This document shows positions 21,780 to 34,720 of a DNA stretch of 64,000 bases, in pieces. Every line of letters starts with the position of its first letter. Within the stretch, counting starts at the first letter, position 1. The notes beneath the pieces are model-generated. The model did no database searches. It was not told the origin of the DNA and worked only from the letters and a program-made list of their open reading frames with translations. Origin of the DNA: Hemibagrus wyckioides (Eukaryota > Chordata > Actinopteri > Siluriformes > Bagridae); the NCBI RefSeq assembly GCF_019097595.1, contig NC_080710.1, positions 7,957,780 through 8,021,779 on the forward strand. The letters are read 5' to 3'. A program made the translations under genes and the position numbers.

Positions 21780-23755
21780 TACTCGTCTTTTGTCCTATGT
21801 CTTTTGCTGTCATGGTAATAATCATTTTAATGTTAATATCTCTTTAAAAAAAAATGATTTAAAGATATGTGTATTCACTTAATTTTTTATATTTGTTTAC
21901 TTTGAAATATGAAAAATGTCTGGAATACATTATTGTTTGTTGACATTTTTTAAGGCTTCAAATGTTTCAAGCGTTTTTTAAAAATTATTTAAATATGATT
22001 TTTTTTGTCATAATCATAATCCATTTTTCCAAATAAACAAGTTTCATAACTTTTAGTGACTGGATTTGAATAGTTAATTGCTGTTGGGCAAAAAGCCTGT
22101 AATTACACAAACACTTTAATCACAGTAATCTCTAGAAAACATCACATGTAGATGAAATCACAGAGAATAAACTGGCCTAAGTTAATTATCTATTATTTAA
22201 TTTGATTAAACATTTTAATGTCCTTTCTTCCTATTTGTTTTGTTTGTGGCTTTCCAGCAGCATGTAAATACATGATAAGTGAGCACCATGGCTTTTGCAA
22301 ATGTTTAATACTCAAATGTATTCCAAACTAAGCTTTTTAGGCTTATCAGATTGTAACAATCACATCTGATTATGTTTTTTGCCAAAAGTGTAGCTGGAGA
22401 TGTCTAATCTCTCCTGTCCAATCAGATCATGCGTTATGTTACATCCTTTGGAGAATATCCAAGGACTGCTATTGGTGCGGTCAGTCTTGTGCTCCATCCA
22501 ACATTTCATGGCTTTGGCAGAAAGGAATTTATGTTAATTATACAATAAATTCAGAAACAAACCTGGTTAAACAACTCCACTTGACCATATACAACTGTAG
22601 AAAGAACATTATTTATGATCACACTCACCCAGATGAGGACGGCTTCCCTTTTGAGTCCTCATATCATCTCGTCTCTGTCTCCTGTGGCTTGCTCATTAAG
22701 GAAAGTTTGTAATTTTTATTAAAATTTTTTATACCTTTATAAAAGCTGTTTTTAGACAATGTCCATTGTTAAAAGTGTTGAAGTGAACTGAATTATGTTA
22801 CCGACACTGTTCCCTTCCACAGGGAGCAGAGTGCACGAGATTGACTGAGTAGTACATTAGAAATTCATTGTATACACATAAAAATGATTCACTGCTCATA
22901 AAAAGCTGCACTTTATTACAAATAATACACTAAATACATTTTAAATATTGACACTGTCGCTTCTACAAGCTCTTTTAAGAGGCTCTCTATAAACTTCTGT
23001 CCTCATCAAATGTTTAAGATTTGATGTTTATATTTGGGCTGTTTAGCACATCCTGTTATCCAGAGTGACTTGGGGAAGTGATTTGAGGTCTTTATTAAAA
23101 ACACATCCTTATGCTGGTTCAATACGTCAAGGGGTGTAAAAACCCAGAGGGCAGAGTGTAAAAACCCAATTGGGGAAGGTAGTAAAATATTAAAAATAAA
23201 ACAAGATTAGGCATTTTAATAGACAAACAAAGTGCAGGTTTAAGTGCTTTAGTGAAGATTATTAGTCCTTATTTGAAGACATCCAGTGACCCAGCTGGGT
23301 TTTATTTGTACCCTGAGAGATGATGGGTTTAGTTGATCCACACTTGAGGTGCAAAGAGACCAAAGTGCAGAGTGAGGTTATTTATAAGGGCTTTAAGGTA
23401 AGCAGGCACTGTTTTTTGTGTGTTTTGGCTTCTTAAGTCAGTATCTGTGTTTTTTAAATCTGATGTGGACAGCTGCAGGAAGCCACTGGAGGGAGTGTGG
23501 GAGAAGACAGGGAGGTTAAAAACAGGTCATGCAGCTGATGCTGGATTAGTTGAAGTGGTCAGATGGAGCAGTCTGGAAAGGGATGCAGTGGTCTCTTTGA
23601 AAAGCACCTAAAAGGCTTCTGTGGAGAGAAATGACTGGATCCTCTTAATAGTTGAAAGGAGAAACGTGTTTCAGTCAGTTTAGCGATGTGAGACGAGAAG
23701 AATAGATGGATAAATCCAGTGTTCAATAAATAATTACATTTATTATTACTAATAT
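21780..23755. other. AT-rich intergenic DNA
   Basis: No supported gene. A reverse copy of the FABP-linked dispersed repeat lies near 22745-22795, and a TTATCCAGAGTGACTTGG motif of the widespread fish repeat lies near 23058. Confidence 0.45.
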
Positions 23756-23758
23756 TCT

Positions 23759-24005
23759 GAGGGCAGCATGGTGACTTAGTGGTTAGCACTGTTGCCTGTC
23801 CTGGGTTCAAACAGGCAGGGGCCTTTCTGTGTGGAGTTTGCATGTTCTCCCCGTGTCTGCGTGGGTTTACTCCGGTTTCCTCCCACAGTCCAAAAACATG
23901 TACATTAGGTTGATTGGTAATTCTAAATTGCCCAAAGGAGTGAGTGTGTCTACAATGTCTGGTCTTGGGGTTGTGTGTCCACAGAAGGACACCACTGTAT
24001 TTATT
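23759..24005 (+). repeat. SINE with tRNA-like head ('gtgacttagtggttagcac')
   Basis: Has TAGTGGTTAGCACTGTTGCC (A-box-like), GGGTTCAAAC (B-box-like), GTGGAGTTTGCATGTTCTCC and TCCTCCCACAGTCCAAAAAC. Other copies are at 45046-45350 and 39880-40205. Confidence 0.7.
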
Positions 24006-24019
24006 GATATTTGGTGAGA

Positions 24020-26840
24020 GAATTAAATTATATGTCAACTATGTTCAACACATAAGAATACAACATTTTTTTCTTTTGTTTATGAAACAATGAAATGAAG
24101 GTTACAACAGAACAGCACTGCAATGTTGTGTACAAGTAAAGAAGTTACACCTGAAATAGTGGAGAACCTGGGACAAAATCCGGGTCCCATTTTAAGTACA
24201 ATTATATATACCAACACTAATAGTAGTGAGATTATTTGCAGCTGGTTCATGAATAGAGTTTGTTCCATTTAAAGCGTAGTATCTGAAACCAACCTGAGAT
24301 GAGAAACAGCCAGTGAGAGTCTGTCATGTGCAGCAGATCCCTGAATCTGGTTAAACATTCATCTATTTGTGTGGGAGAGCAAGGGCATAATGTGTTCACT
24401 AGGCATTAGAGGAATAGTTTCATTGAATTAAAACCGGGCACAAAACACAAAAAATAAAATAATACAAAATAATAAAATAACAAAGTATTATGTGGTCACA
24501 AGTGCATGTGACCACATAATATAATGCATTATAAGTGCATTTTATAATAGTTTCAAACCTGATTCAACAAATCAGATTTTGGAAGTGAACAGTTTTATAA
24601 AATGAATTTATTATTCATTTTTATTTCATTTTATGAATGTTCTTCCAATGTGTGTGTACTCTGGTACGCGTAGAAATACTTTAAAAAAATATACACAAAG
24701 GTAAGAATCGCTTAGTAGTTTTTATTTTTGTAAAACGCAGATGTCAGCTGAAATTTCACCACTTTTTGTAATCTGTTTTATTCTTATTTTTATTTTAAGA
24801 CAAAGCAGGGTTTTTTTTCGAATGCACTGAAACAAAGTACATATATACTTTTTTTTATGAACAGGAGATAGAATGAGGCACCCAGAAGTTTTATCTAAAA
24901 ATATATTTATATCAGCCATTGATTAATATGAGTTGTAATATTCAATTCCACCAGAAGATCAGAATATTTAAGACCAGGGCATCTTGAATCTAGATTTCAG
25001 GAGCAGAACTTGCTCACAAATCATTGATGTTATTTTTTGGATCTGATGTAAGGGTCAGAGACATCTATCCATTTCTGTACTACTTGTTCTAAACATGGTC
25101 AAGGGGATCCTGGAGTCTATCATATTGGATTTGGGGCACAAAGCAGAGGACATCCTGGATAGGGTGCAAACCCATTTCAGGGCACAATCACATAACACAC
25201 TACAGACAGATTCAGAGATACTAATCAACCAAAATTGCACGTCTTTGTACTGGAGAGGAAACATGGAACAAATGAAAATGTTCTAACCATTAATCCAGTG
25301 TGAAGATATTGAAATAATTCACACAGAATCCAACTAGGTTTCATGCATGTTTGTGACATAAAATAAATCACTGGACAAATGGTTGTGATTGCAACTAAAA
25401 ACAAAGAACTGCTTCTATTATTTCATTCACCAGGGTCCCAAATATTTAACTTCTTTTGGTATTCATGCATAATTTGTATACAAACACTATTAAATAGTTA
25501 GTTCAGAGTTGCACTGCTAGTTTCACTTGGATTCCTGACAGACATTTTTCTAAATCACTTCTATATGATTTGTTTCGTATAAAATGTTTAATCTTAGGAT
25601 TATCACTTACGGTTTAGTGTCAATTCAACAAGTCCAACAAAGACAAGATAGTTTACTATGTGGAGGTTTTCTTTTGTGTAGCAATATTTCATCAAAATCC
25701 TTCAAACAGGTGAGTATACTGTAGTGACTAGTTCTTAGACTAAAACAGATACGTTGCATCATCAAGTGATCCGTGGACTCATAAATCACATTAATATTGC
25801 GTTTTGTTTCGTATAGAAATGCACAGATACACTTTTTTAAAGTACAATTGCATGCACACTGATATCTTACTAATGATTAATTTATTCAGATTCTTTAAAA
25901 ATGTTTGTTTTCTTAAAATGAATGTGAACATTTTAGTTGCTTACAGCCAAAGACTTAAACGCACGTCCAACGCAATTACATCTCAATAGTCAGAGCAAAA
26001 AGTGTTCATTATTGTCTCATAATGCTATTATGTTGTTGGACACACTTAAAATGCATTCAATTGCGTATGCTAAACAACTTTCAGCGACAAATAGTACAAA
26101 AATAGGATAAGCTCAGAATGTCTTAAATTTCACCCTATACTGTATATGTTCTTGTGATAAAGCTGAATAGCTGGAACTTCTTTCTGGAAGCACGAGCCAA
26201 TTCTTGCAAAATCTGGAGTCTTTTCTCTCGCTCTTCTCAAAACCTGCTAGCTTTTCCTTTTCGGTGAATACTTCTTTTAAATGATTTATTCATTTATTAG
26301 AGATACATTATTAATAGCTACAAGAACCTACTGTAATGACTTATTTCTTTCAATATTTTAATTACAAATGAGACTGGAGGAGGACAGGGCAAGGCAGGAC
26401 AGGACAAGAGAGAGAGAGCAAAAAATGAAAGACAGACTAAGGGAGAGAATGACAAAAATGTTATTTGGAGGTCTGGTCTAATGAATAGGAATGAATAGAA
26501 ACTATTATAGAAACTGGGTTTTGGCCAGAATCAAGGAGTAACAATGAGGTGCTACAGCAAGTTACTAAGATGTTAGCAAAGGAGTGCCATTGGGGTTTGA
26601 AATTACCAGTAGAGTAGGAACATAACCTGAGACAGCCTGTGGACCAGGAGCACTGAAACATGGCTGAAGACCCACCATGGGCCATGAGCACAGCTGGAGC
26701 ATGAACATGGCCTGAGACACTCTATGTACCAAGAGACATAGGGACATAACAGATAGGGACTATCTTTGGGGAATGAACATGCCCATGGACCTGGAGCACA
26801 GCATGAGAAAAGCAATGAGACTGTGAAGTTCAAATGAAAA
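24020..26840. other. Intergenic DNA with degenerate repeats
   Basis: No supported gene. A perfect 15-bp-arm palindrome lies at 24486-24521. About 25060-25290 resembles the dispersed family also seen at 31190. At 26590-26830 there is a degenerate internal repetition (GAGCACAG/GAACATG/CCTGAGAC units) whose open frames look accidental. Confidence 0.4.
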
Positions 26841-26844
26841 ATGT

Positions 26845-27990
26845 AATTCTTAACACATGTGCATGTGCAGTATTATTCAACCATCAGCTTTAGTACTTTG
26901 TGGAGCATCCTTTAGTTTTTATAACTTCTAACAAATGTTTTAGGTAAGTGCTGACAAGCTTCTCACATCGAAGCCTCTAACTTTGTGATGTTTGATGCTG
27001 CAAATGCCTTCTTTAAATCCCACAATTTTCAAGATTTAATCTGGTGACTGAAAAGGCCACTCCGAGACGTTCCAGGATCTTTTTCTCAGTCAAGCTTTGG
27101 TTGACTTGGAGGTGTGCGTAAGATCATTGTCTTGCTGGAAAGTCCAATGATCACCAAAGATCTGTTAACGGAAGGTATCACATTCCTCTTTAAAATGGCC
27201 GGGTATTTCTGGGAATCCATGACACCAGGTACACAATCAAGATTGGCAGTTCCTGGCACAGAAAAACAGCTCCAAATCATCAATGACCCACATCATGCTT
27301 GATTGTGGGAATGGTATTCTTCTGGTCAATAAGCCTGGCCTTTCGCACACCAGACATACTGCAGGTCCATATGTCCAAACAGTTCCAGTTTGTTTTCATC
27401 GGTCCACAAAACTGTCTACCAAAACTATGTAGTCTTATCCAAATTGCTCCTGGCATATTCTAGTTGACTTTTGATGTCCCTTGTGGTCAAGAGTGGAGTG
27501 CATCATGAAGTTCTTTATTCAGTGCACGTCTCATTGTTGCCACTGAAGCACTTGTACCAGCCTTCACCAGGTCATCCTGCAGGTGTCTTGCAGTCACACT
27601 GTTGTTTTTCTTAGTTGTCCTGACTAAGTTGGTGCGGGCCCTTGATAAATTTTGGGCTTTCTTTCACAGCCAGGCAGGCTTGCAGCTGTTCCATAACTTT
27701 AAAACAGCCCTATAATGCACCCAATGATGTCTCTTGGAATGTTAATTTTTTTTGGAAATCTTTTTATACCCAAGGCCCTTCAGGTGTGATGAAATAATCT
27801 CCTCTCTCAGTTGTGTGGAAGCTCCTTTGTCTTTCCCATGATTGCAATTCACCTTGAATACCTTCAAGGAGGAATGGTAAATATGCATCACAGCTGAAGG
27901 ATCCCAAACACTTAATTATGTCTCAACTCCACTTTAGGCCATAAAAACTGTCAGAAAGCTTTAAAAACAACAATATTATATATATTGTGT
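26845..27990 (-). mobile_element. Decayed Tc1/mariner-type element
   Basis: On the minus strand it encodes MIWSCFSVPGTANLD and GVMDSQKYPAILKRN, matching the IWGCFS-GTG and GIMDS-KY region of Tc1 transposases. The rest, towards 27900, keeps transposase-like sequence with many breaks. Ends are approximate. Confidence 0.65.
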
Positions 27991-27999
27991 ATATATATA

Positions 28000-30697
28000 T
28001 ATAAAATTGTGGCATGGCTGTCTTAACAAATACTACATCATGCATTTTCTGCTTTAATTCATAAATCCCTAAAGCCTTTGGGGGGTTGATATCTCCGACT
28101 GCTACTGTAAATATTACTTTACCATATTTGTGCTTTACATTATTGAAAGTGAATGTTTGTACTTTCCTATAAAGAAAACATACACTTTACTCCCTACATT
28201 ACTCGCTAATACTTTATTTAAACCTCCAAAGTCTCTTCTTCTCTCATCCATCCAATGACATTACACTATAGTATACCAACCGGTGCATTAATGTAGTAAA
28301 AAAAAAGTGCCAGTTCGTTACTACCTGTAAACCTTCTCATGCTACAAATTCTAATGAATGCTATTGTTAACTGTGTGCCTTTGAACAAGTTTAACCCACA
28401 AGCCTGCAGTGTCGAAACTGATGAATAGCACCCCTGGCACCTATGGTGTCATCTTTCTCTCCCTAGAAGCCATGATTTCCATCTAATTTGAAAACGCATG
28501 TTCATTTGAGAAAAAAAAACTAGCTAATTTATTTGGCTTAGTAGCAAGTCAAATTCGTAGCTGATGGCAGATATTTTGAACGTAGGTAATGATATAATGA
28601 TGCTTTCAGGCAAAATGGTGTAGGTGCTTTAAAAGAAAAACGATCTACCAGTTTTAGATTAGTAATAAAAAAAATACTGTTCACATGAAACATGAATAAC
28701 ATTAATTATTTAATAACATTTTCACATAATAACATTAACATTTAACATTTTTCATGTAATTGCATCGGTTAAAAACATTTACTTTTTACATTTTAATGTG
28801 AAAGTATCAAGGTTTTTTTTTTTGGATCTATATTTTTCAACACTTTGTCCCCATTACGGTGAATTTTTAGGAGAGTCTATAAAAGTAAGCGTAGTTTAAA
28901 ACTGAGCTCATCTCAGTGCAGGATAAAAACACTAGAATTTGTATGACAGTGACTTTGGATGACGTCACTCCTCTAGAGCTTTCTCTTGCGCATCACTGCA
29001 GGTTGTGCTGCCATCTAGAGGCCTTGTTGCCAAATATTCAGCCAGTTTCTTCATGTGTCCTGGTACAGTTTTTAACCTGCATGCACTAAATAAATTAATT
29101 TAGTGTTTAATTAGAATATGTATTTTAATCTGTTTTGCTATTATAAGTTTCTGGTAAAGTCCATTATATCAGTATCACTAAGGTAAAGAGAAAAGCCTCT
29201 GGACCTGTTACCATTTCAGCAGTCATTTGGTTATTCAAAAAATGTTTACCCGCATGTATTTGTGTGTGACTCTGACCCTAGTGAAACAAACTGGTGACAA
29301 ACAAATGGTTATGGTTAGCTTTACATTTATTTTAAGTAGAAATGCCATAGCAAAAGTGTCAGGGGAGCTACATAAATGGGATAAATCTGAGTTGCTCTGG
29401 ATAAGGGCGTCTGCCAAATGCCATAAATATATTACATGCTGAAATACAAACACCTCGTGCTTTATATTTATCTCTTAGTAGTGTCTGATTACAAGCTTCT
29501 CAATTCACATTTGATGAATAGCTCATTTGCCGTACATATAATTACAGTCTTCAAGAGAAATGTTTAAGGTAAAAGCAGTAAACTGTGTAGCGGTTAAATT
29601 GCAGGGGGGAAGAGAATTTACTCTAAAGCATGGTGCACTCCAAATCTCTAAACACACATCACATTTTAATGCCACACATTCAAGCAACCACATATAGCAC
29701 CATATTCCTCTTAGCTTAATAGGAATGGGCCTTGGGTTTGTTTAGTTATAGGATCTCTCCTATAACATTACTTTGACTACACTTATGGCTATGAATGTTA
29801 CTTAAAACCCCTATGTCTGTGTTATGTGTTTTAATATAGCCACCACAACAACTCTGAGTTCCAAATCCCTTTTAATTTGTAAAGAAAATAAAATACTTTT
29901 AGGTTTCCACACATTCCGAATGAAATATCTAGGCACTTTTTAACATCACTAACTACAACAAACAAAACCTTTGTTGTGAAAAAAAAAAAAAAAAAACATT
30001 AACAGAAGAAAGAAAATCGTAGCAGGCCTGAGTCCTGGCTAGGGTGCTATGTGGTGTTAGCCAATTTTGTTTATTTATTTATTTATTTAAAGATAGAGGA
30101 ATACAAAATCACACACAAATACACAAGTCTATAAAACAGTACAACTGAAAATTCTAAAACAGTACAACTGAAAAGTTTCAGTGGAAAACAGTGTACTATT
30201 TGGTATAGTTAATATAAATATTGCTTTGTGTATGTAATATTTCCCAAATGAAACAAGAATTTTAAATAATTATATTGTCCGTGGTGTTAGCTAATGCTGT
30301 TCGGCTAATTATCCAAGTTTAAGTTTTGGTCGTTTCTGATTGTGGAAATCTGACAATCGATGACCTTAGGCAGAATTTACCGCGTTGCCAGATGTACCAA
30401 AAAGTGTTCCCTGTAGCTCTGAGTGCTAAACTGGTTGCTGCTATTCCACTACTTGTTTGCTGAGCGCAGTGCTAATACAATATTTCCTATAGTTTCGCTA
30501 AGCTAGCATTAGGCACACCCGCTCTCTCTCTCGATCCCTCTCATTTGGATAAGGATGAAACCATTAACTGTGAAGCTAAAATGAAAATTATTCTTTATTT
30601 TTTTTTTACACCTGCCCTTATCCAAACCATTCCACTGATCCTGACTTTTCACTCCAGGTCACAATTTAAATGAACACTTTCTAAATAAATTATTATA

Positions 30698-30740
<43 letters not shown>

Positions 30741-31130
30741 CATTTAGACTTTTTTTTCTTTTTAACACATTATAAAACTATGTACATACATCATGGAATA
30801 AATGAAAACTGAAATGAAAAAGAAATAAAATAGATGAAATGTATTTTTGCTCTGGGCTACACACATAACCTTTGACAATCTGAGAATCTCTCTAGGACTT
30901 GGGGTTTGTTTATTTGCAAGTTTCCCCAAATTAGATCTAAATCATTTATGTTCTGAAACTAACTGCAAAACAAACAGCAGCACAGGCAGACTTCCTTGCC
31001 ATGCTGCCTCGCTGAGGCTTAAGGGATGCTTCTGTTATTCTATATACGCTTATGAGCAATGGATGAAATTAGTTTAATATACAGATGGTGGAAAACTGCT
31101 GCCCTTTGAGCATTTGTTTATCCGCTTTCA
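28000..31130. other. AT-rich intergenic DNA
   Basis: No splice-supported gene was found. A copy of the fish dispersed motif (CTCTGGATAAGGGCGTCTGC) lies at about 29396-29415. A CT-rich stretch is near 30523. Confidence 0.4.
30699..30740. repeat. (TTA)n microsatellite
   Basis: About 14 TTA units. Confidence 0.95.
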
Positions 31131-31149
31131 GTAACTGTTTTATTCTTGT

Positions 31150-31450
31150 CAGTGTTACTTCGGATCCAGAGCCGAACCCTTGCACACTTGGCATGAGGCA
31201 GGAATACACCAATCCATCACAGAGCACCACTCACATATGCATGCAGACCTAGGGGCAATGTATCGTAGCCAATCCACCTACTGGAATGTTTTTGAAAGGT
31301 GGGCGGAAACTATAGAGAATTCAAATGCAACCCAAATGGACACAGGAAGCGCAAGAACAGAATCTTCCACGCAGACAGTAAACTGAGCTGAGGATCAAAC
31401 ATGGAGCCTTGGAGCTGAAAAGCAGCAATATCACCCACTGTGCCGCACCC
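31150..31450. repeat. Dispersed fish repeat with a short open frame
   Basis: Motifs CCAATCCATCACAGAGCACCA, GGTGGGCGGAAAC and CCCACTGTGCCGC place it in the same family as 6940-7120. The 68-codon frame is part of the repeat. Confidence 0.5.
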
Positions 31451-31459
31451 TTAGAGTAT

Positions 31460-33455
31460 TCAAACATTGTTAGACGTATTTGCATTTACAGAAGTAGGCA
31501 AATGTCATTTACAGTGTTTATACATGCTCTTCACTATGACATCTAGTAAGGATTAATGATCACGACTGTGCAGAGTGCCTGTGCTGGTTTGTACTGTCAG
31601 TGAGTCGATAAAACACACCCTGTCACGCAGCACCTGTCTACATTGTCCAAAGTAAATCTGCAATTTCATTTCTGTCAGTAAAACATTCAATAAAAGAGCA
31701 TGATAGTTTTTGATATATACATACGCTCAGATTGTTTTACTCGTTGAATCCAGGAGTGATGTGTTGTTCTCGAAGGAGTTCATGTTGTGCCATTACTTAT
31801 TTACGCTCTTGCTCTTTGAGAAACAAATCTTAATACTAGTTCTGAATGTAATTTTGGTTTAGATAACCACCCATGCTGAGGCACAACAAGTGACATGTTA
31901 CAGTTATTTTAATTAGTACAACTTTCACACAGCCATCTTTACCTGGAAGTAGGGGAGTAGTTCTTCACTGTGGAGGCAACCCCCAAGTAATCAGAAATAG
32001 TTATTACAACCCTTCCAATATTTATACCATTACTATCTGCAGAAGTAATTTAATTTGGAACATAATAAATCCGATAAAATACTAAACATCTCCCCATAAA
32101 AGTCGCCATCGTCCAACTATTGCCTCGCAGCACAGAGCTCGATAACTGTTCTGCGCCTGAGAGTAGCTTTAAAGACAAAGACAAACACTCTATTTTGCAT
32201 CGCTGGTCATAAAGGGACAATAAAAAAATATTATATAATGTATTCAGAAGAATGTAGGATAAATCTGGCTAAGAACATTCCACATTTATTGTAGCTAGCT
32301 AGCTACTTCCTTTCAATTTAGTCATAACTATCATTATAACAAGTTAGCGAAAAACTTGTCTAGCTTTGTGTTATGTTAGCTAAAATTAATTTTAATAGTT
32401 TACAGATTGTTTTTGTATTACTCTTGTGTCGGGTATCTGAACAGTCTTAGGTGAGGTGAAGCTTTGACAGAATCAGCACATCGAGTGTGAACATTGAACT
32501 CAAACTGACACTAGCCCACACTTTCATTCTTTTTACATAGTTTCCACTTTCCCATTTACAGACTATATTATATGCTGGCAAAAAGTTTTCACATCTTCTG
32601 CACTCCAGATATAACAACCATCCATTTTTTTTTTATTTTAATAAAAACATATATCGGGAAGTATACCCATTCATACTTAAAACCCCTTCATGTTCAAATT
32701 AAATCTATATCCATGTCTGGAACCTTATCTCGAACCTTATACCTGACGGAACTTTGGCGGTTATCTGAAATTAGAACTGTCTGGAAGGGTGTAATAGTGA
32801 TGATCTCCATGCTCACTCCACTGGGAGACAGATAATAGATGGACAGATCATGTTATTCGTCCCAGAGGGAAATTCACAAGCTGCTTTAATCTCCACCATC
32901 TTGGAACTACCATGGTAAAAGTTCTGAATGTCCGTGATGGCCACTACACCCCTGCTGTGTCAACACATGGACTAATCCGAACCAGACAGCTCATCATAAA
33001 ATGATCAAAGCTGAGGCTTAGCTGCTGCCTGTTTTCAGCTTCCAGGGGATTCAGACACTGACTGCACGAGTGTGTCTTGCAAAATGGCTCACTTAATCAC
33101 TTGTAATTAAGGGAGATCCTCAGGTTTTTTTTTTTTTTTTACCAAGAGGCAATGATAAAAATGTAGTCACCGTGGCAGAAGAGGAGAGAGAATTTTTTTT
33201 CCAGCCTTGATGGACAGGTTCCCTGTAACTCTGACCATATAGCCACAAGCTGTTAAGTAGAGAGAAGCATTTGGTGTACATGTGGTCTGACGTGTACGAG
33301 GAGAGAAGAAAGAAGGGAATTTATTGCAAATATTACAGCATGGGTTACACTGGGATTTTTCCAGGTATTTATTACCCCCCCTGGTGGTTAGAAAGCGAGA
33401 AGTGGAAGTGGATGTCACACCAGCTAGATGTCAAATGAGAACTTGCTCTGTATAA

Positions 33456-33493
<38 letters not shown>

Positions 33494-34710
33494 ACACACA
33501 CTTATCAGATTGTGTTTCTGACATGTTCATCCTGTTTGTTTTGAAATAAACCTCCAGATCATAAAGCCTTAAACTTCATACCTCAAACATAATAGCTTAC
33601 ATACTTACAGCATTAAACTAGTATCATACACCAAAAGGAAGTGCATCATCATTATACTATTATTTTTATTAATTCTCCTTGAATCCTGAAAACCTTGAGA
33701 TGTTATTGAGTTTAATGGACACCTCAGCAGTATAATGCAGATTTTAATCAGCGAGAAAAATGTTGGTTCATGAAATGTTTTATATTTCTTTAAGTAAGAG
33801 TCTGGATAGATGCCGTGAGTCAAGGTCTCACAGTTTGCTGTGCCTGATTAGATTTTCAGAAGACAGCATTAATTACAGCTAGAAAACCTCAGACCCTCTG
33901 TACCACAAGCCCACTCCTATTCAGTCTCATTACTAACAACTAGTTTTACAAAGATCTCTCCATTTGGTCCTGAAGTTTATGGATGTTCACTAGATTTTTG
34001 GCCTTAACCAGTGACTACAAGCAGCTGGTGTTCTGCTGCAGCCACATCTACCAGATACTCAACACCCCAACAGAAATATAGGACTATAACTACGTATAGT
34101 TTTGAAATGTTGCTCTTGCTTGTCCTCATTTCTGGAATGAGGCATAAATCATTCAAAATATAAGAAGTTTTATTCTGATACCCATTTATACCCATTATTA
34201 GATACTATATGATATATTACATTTTTATTTGAGATTTCAGGTCGTGTTGTTTCTCAATACAGTGTTATGAGTATGTCCTGGTCTCAGGTGGCTCTATATT
34301 TGGCACTAGCCAAACAAGAAAGAGTTGTGGAATTCAGCTGAACAAGGAAGCAAAATCTAGATCAGCTCGCTATTATTCAGTCTTCGGTACAGCTTGAATG
34401 CTTAAGCTTCAGCTGCCAAGAGACAAACATAATAGATAAGGCTTAGGAATTTCAGATTTCTTCCCACTTGCAAACTGCAAATCCTTGTACGGTTCTGAAT
34501 AATAAAATCATCTTTATAAAAGTGAGTACAGGGCAAGCCTTGTTAACTAATATGACTAATATGATTGTAGGCTATTATTTCACAATACGAAACCATTTTG
34601 AAGATCCAACCCTCAAATATTTGTTTTGATTGTACCAGAGCACTCAGACTCTATTCTAAACATCTCCTAAAGGTTTTCTCTAAAATAAAATACGGGCACA
34701 AAATAAAATC
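31460..34710. other. Intergenic DNA without a recognised gene
   Basis: No exon is supported on either strand. About 32840-32880 (TTATTCGTCCCAGAGGGAAA) resembles a LINE 3' remnant. A CA microsatellite lies at 33457-33502. Confidence 0.4.
33457..33502. repeat. (CA)n microsatellite
   Basis: CA run with one TA interruption. Confidence 0.95.
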
Positions 34711-34720
34711 CGAACATTTA

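Noticed and set aside
23759..23830. Possible tRNA gene
   Set aside because: A- and B-box-like motifs are present but no cloverleaf; it is the head of a SINE.
23559..24038. 159-codon minus-strand frame
   Set aside because: It is largely the antisense of the SINE at 23759-24005.
26461..26833. Overlapping Ser/Pro/Cys-rich minus-strand frames
   Set aside because: They come from a degenerate internal repetition; no exon signals.
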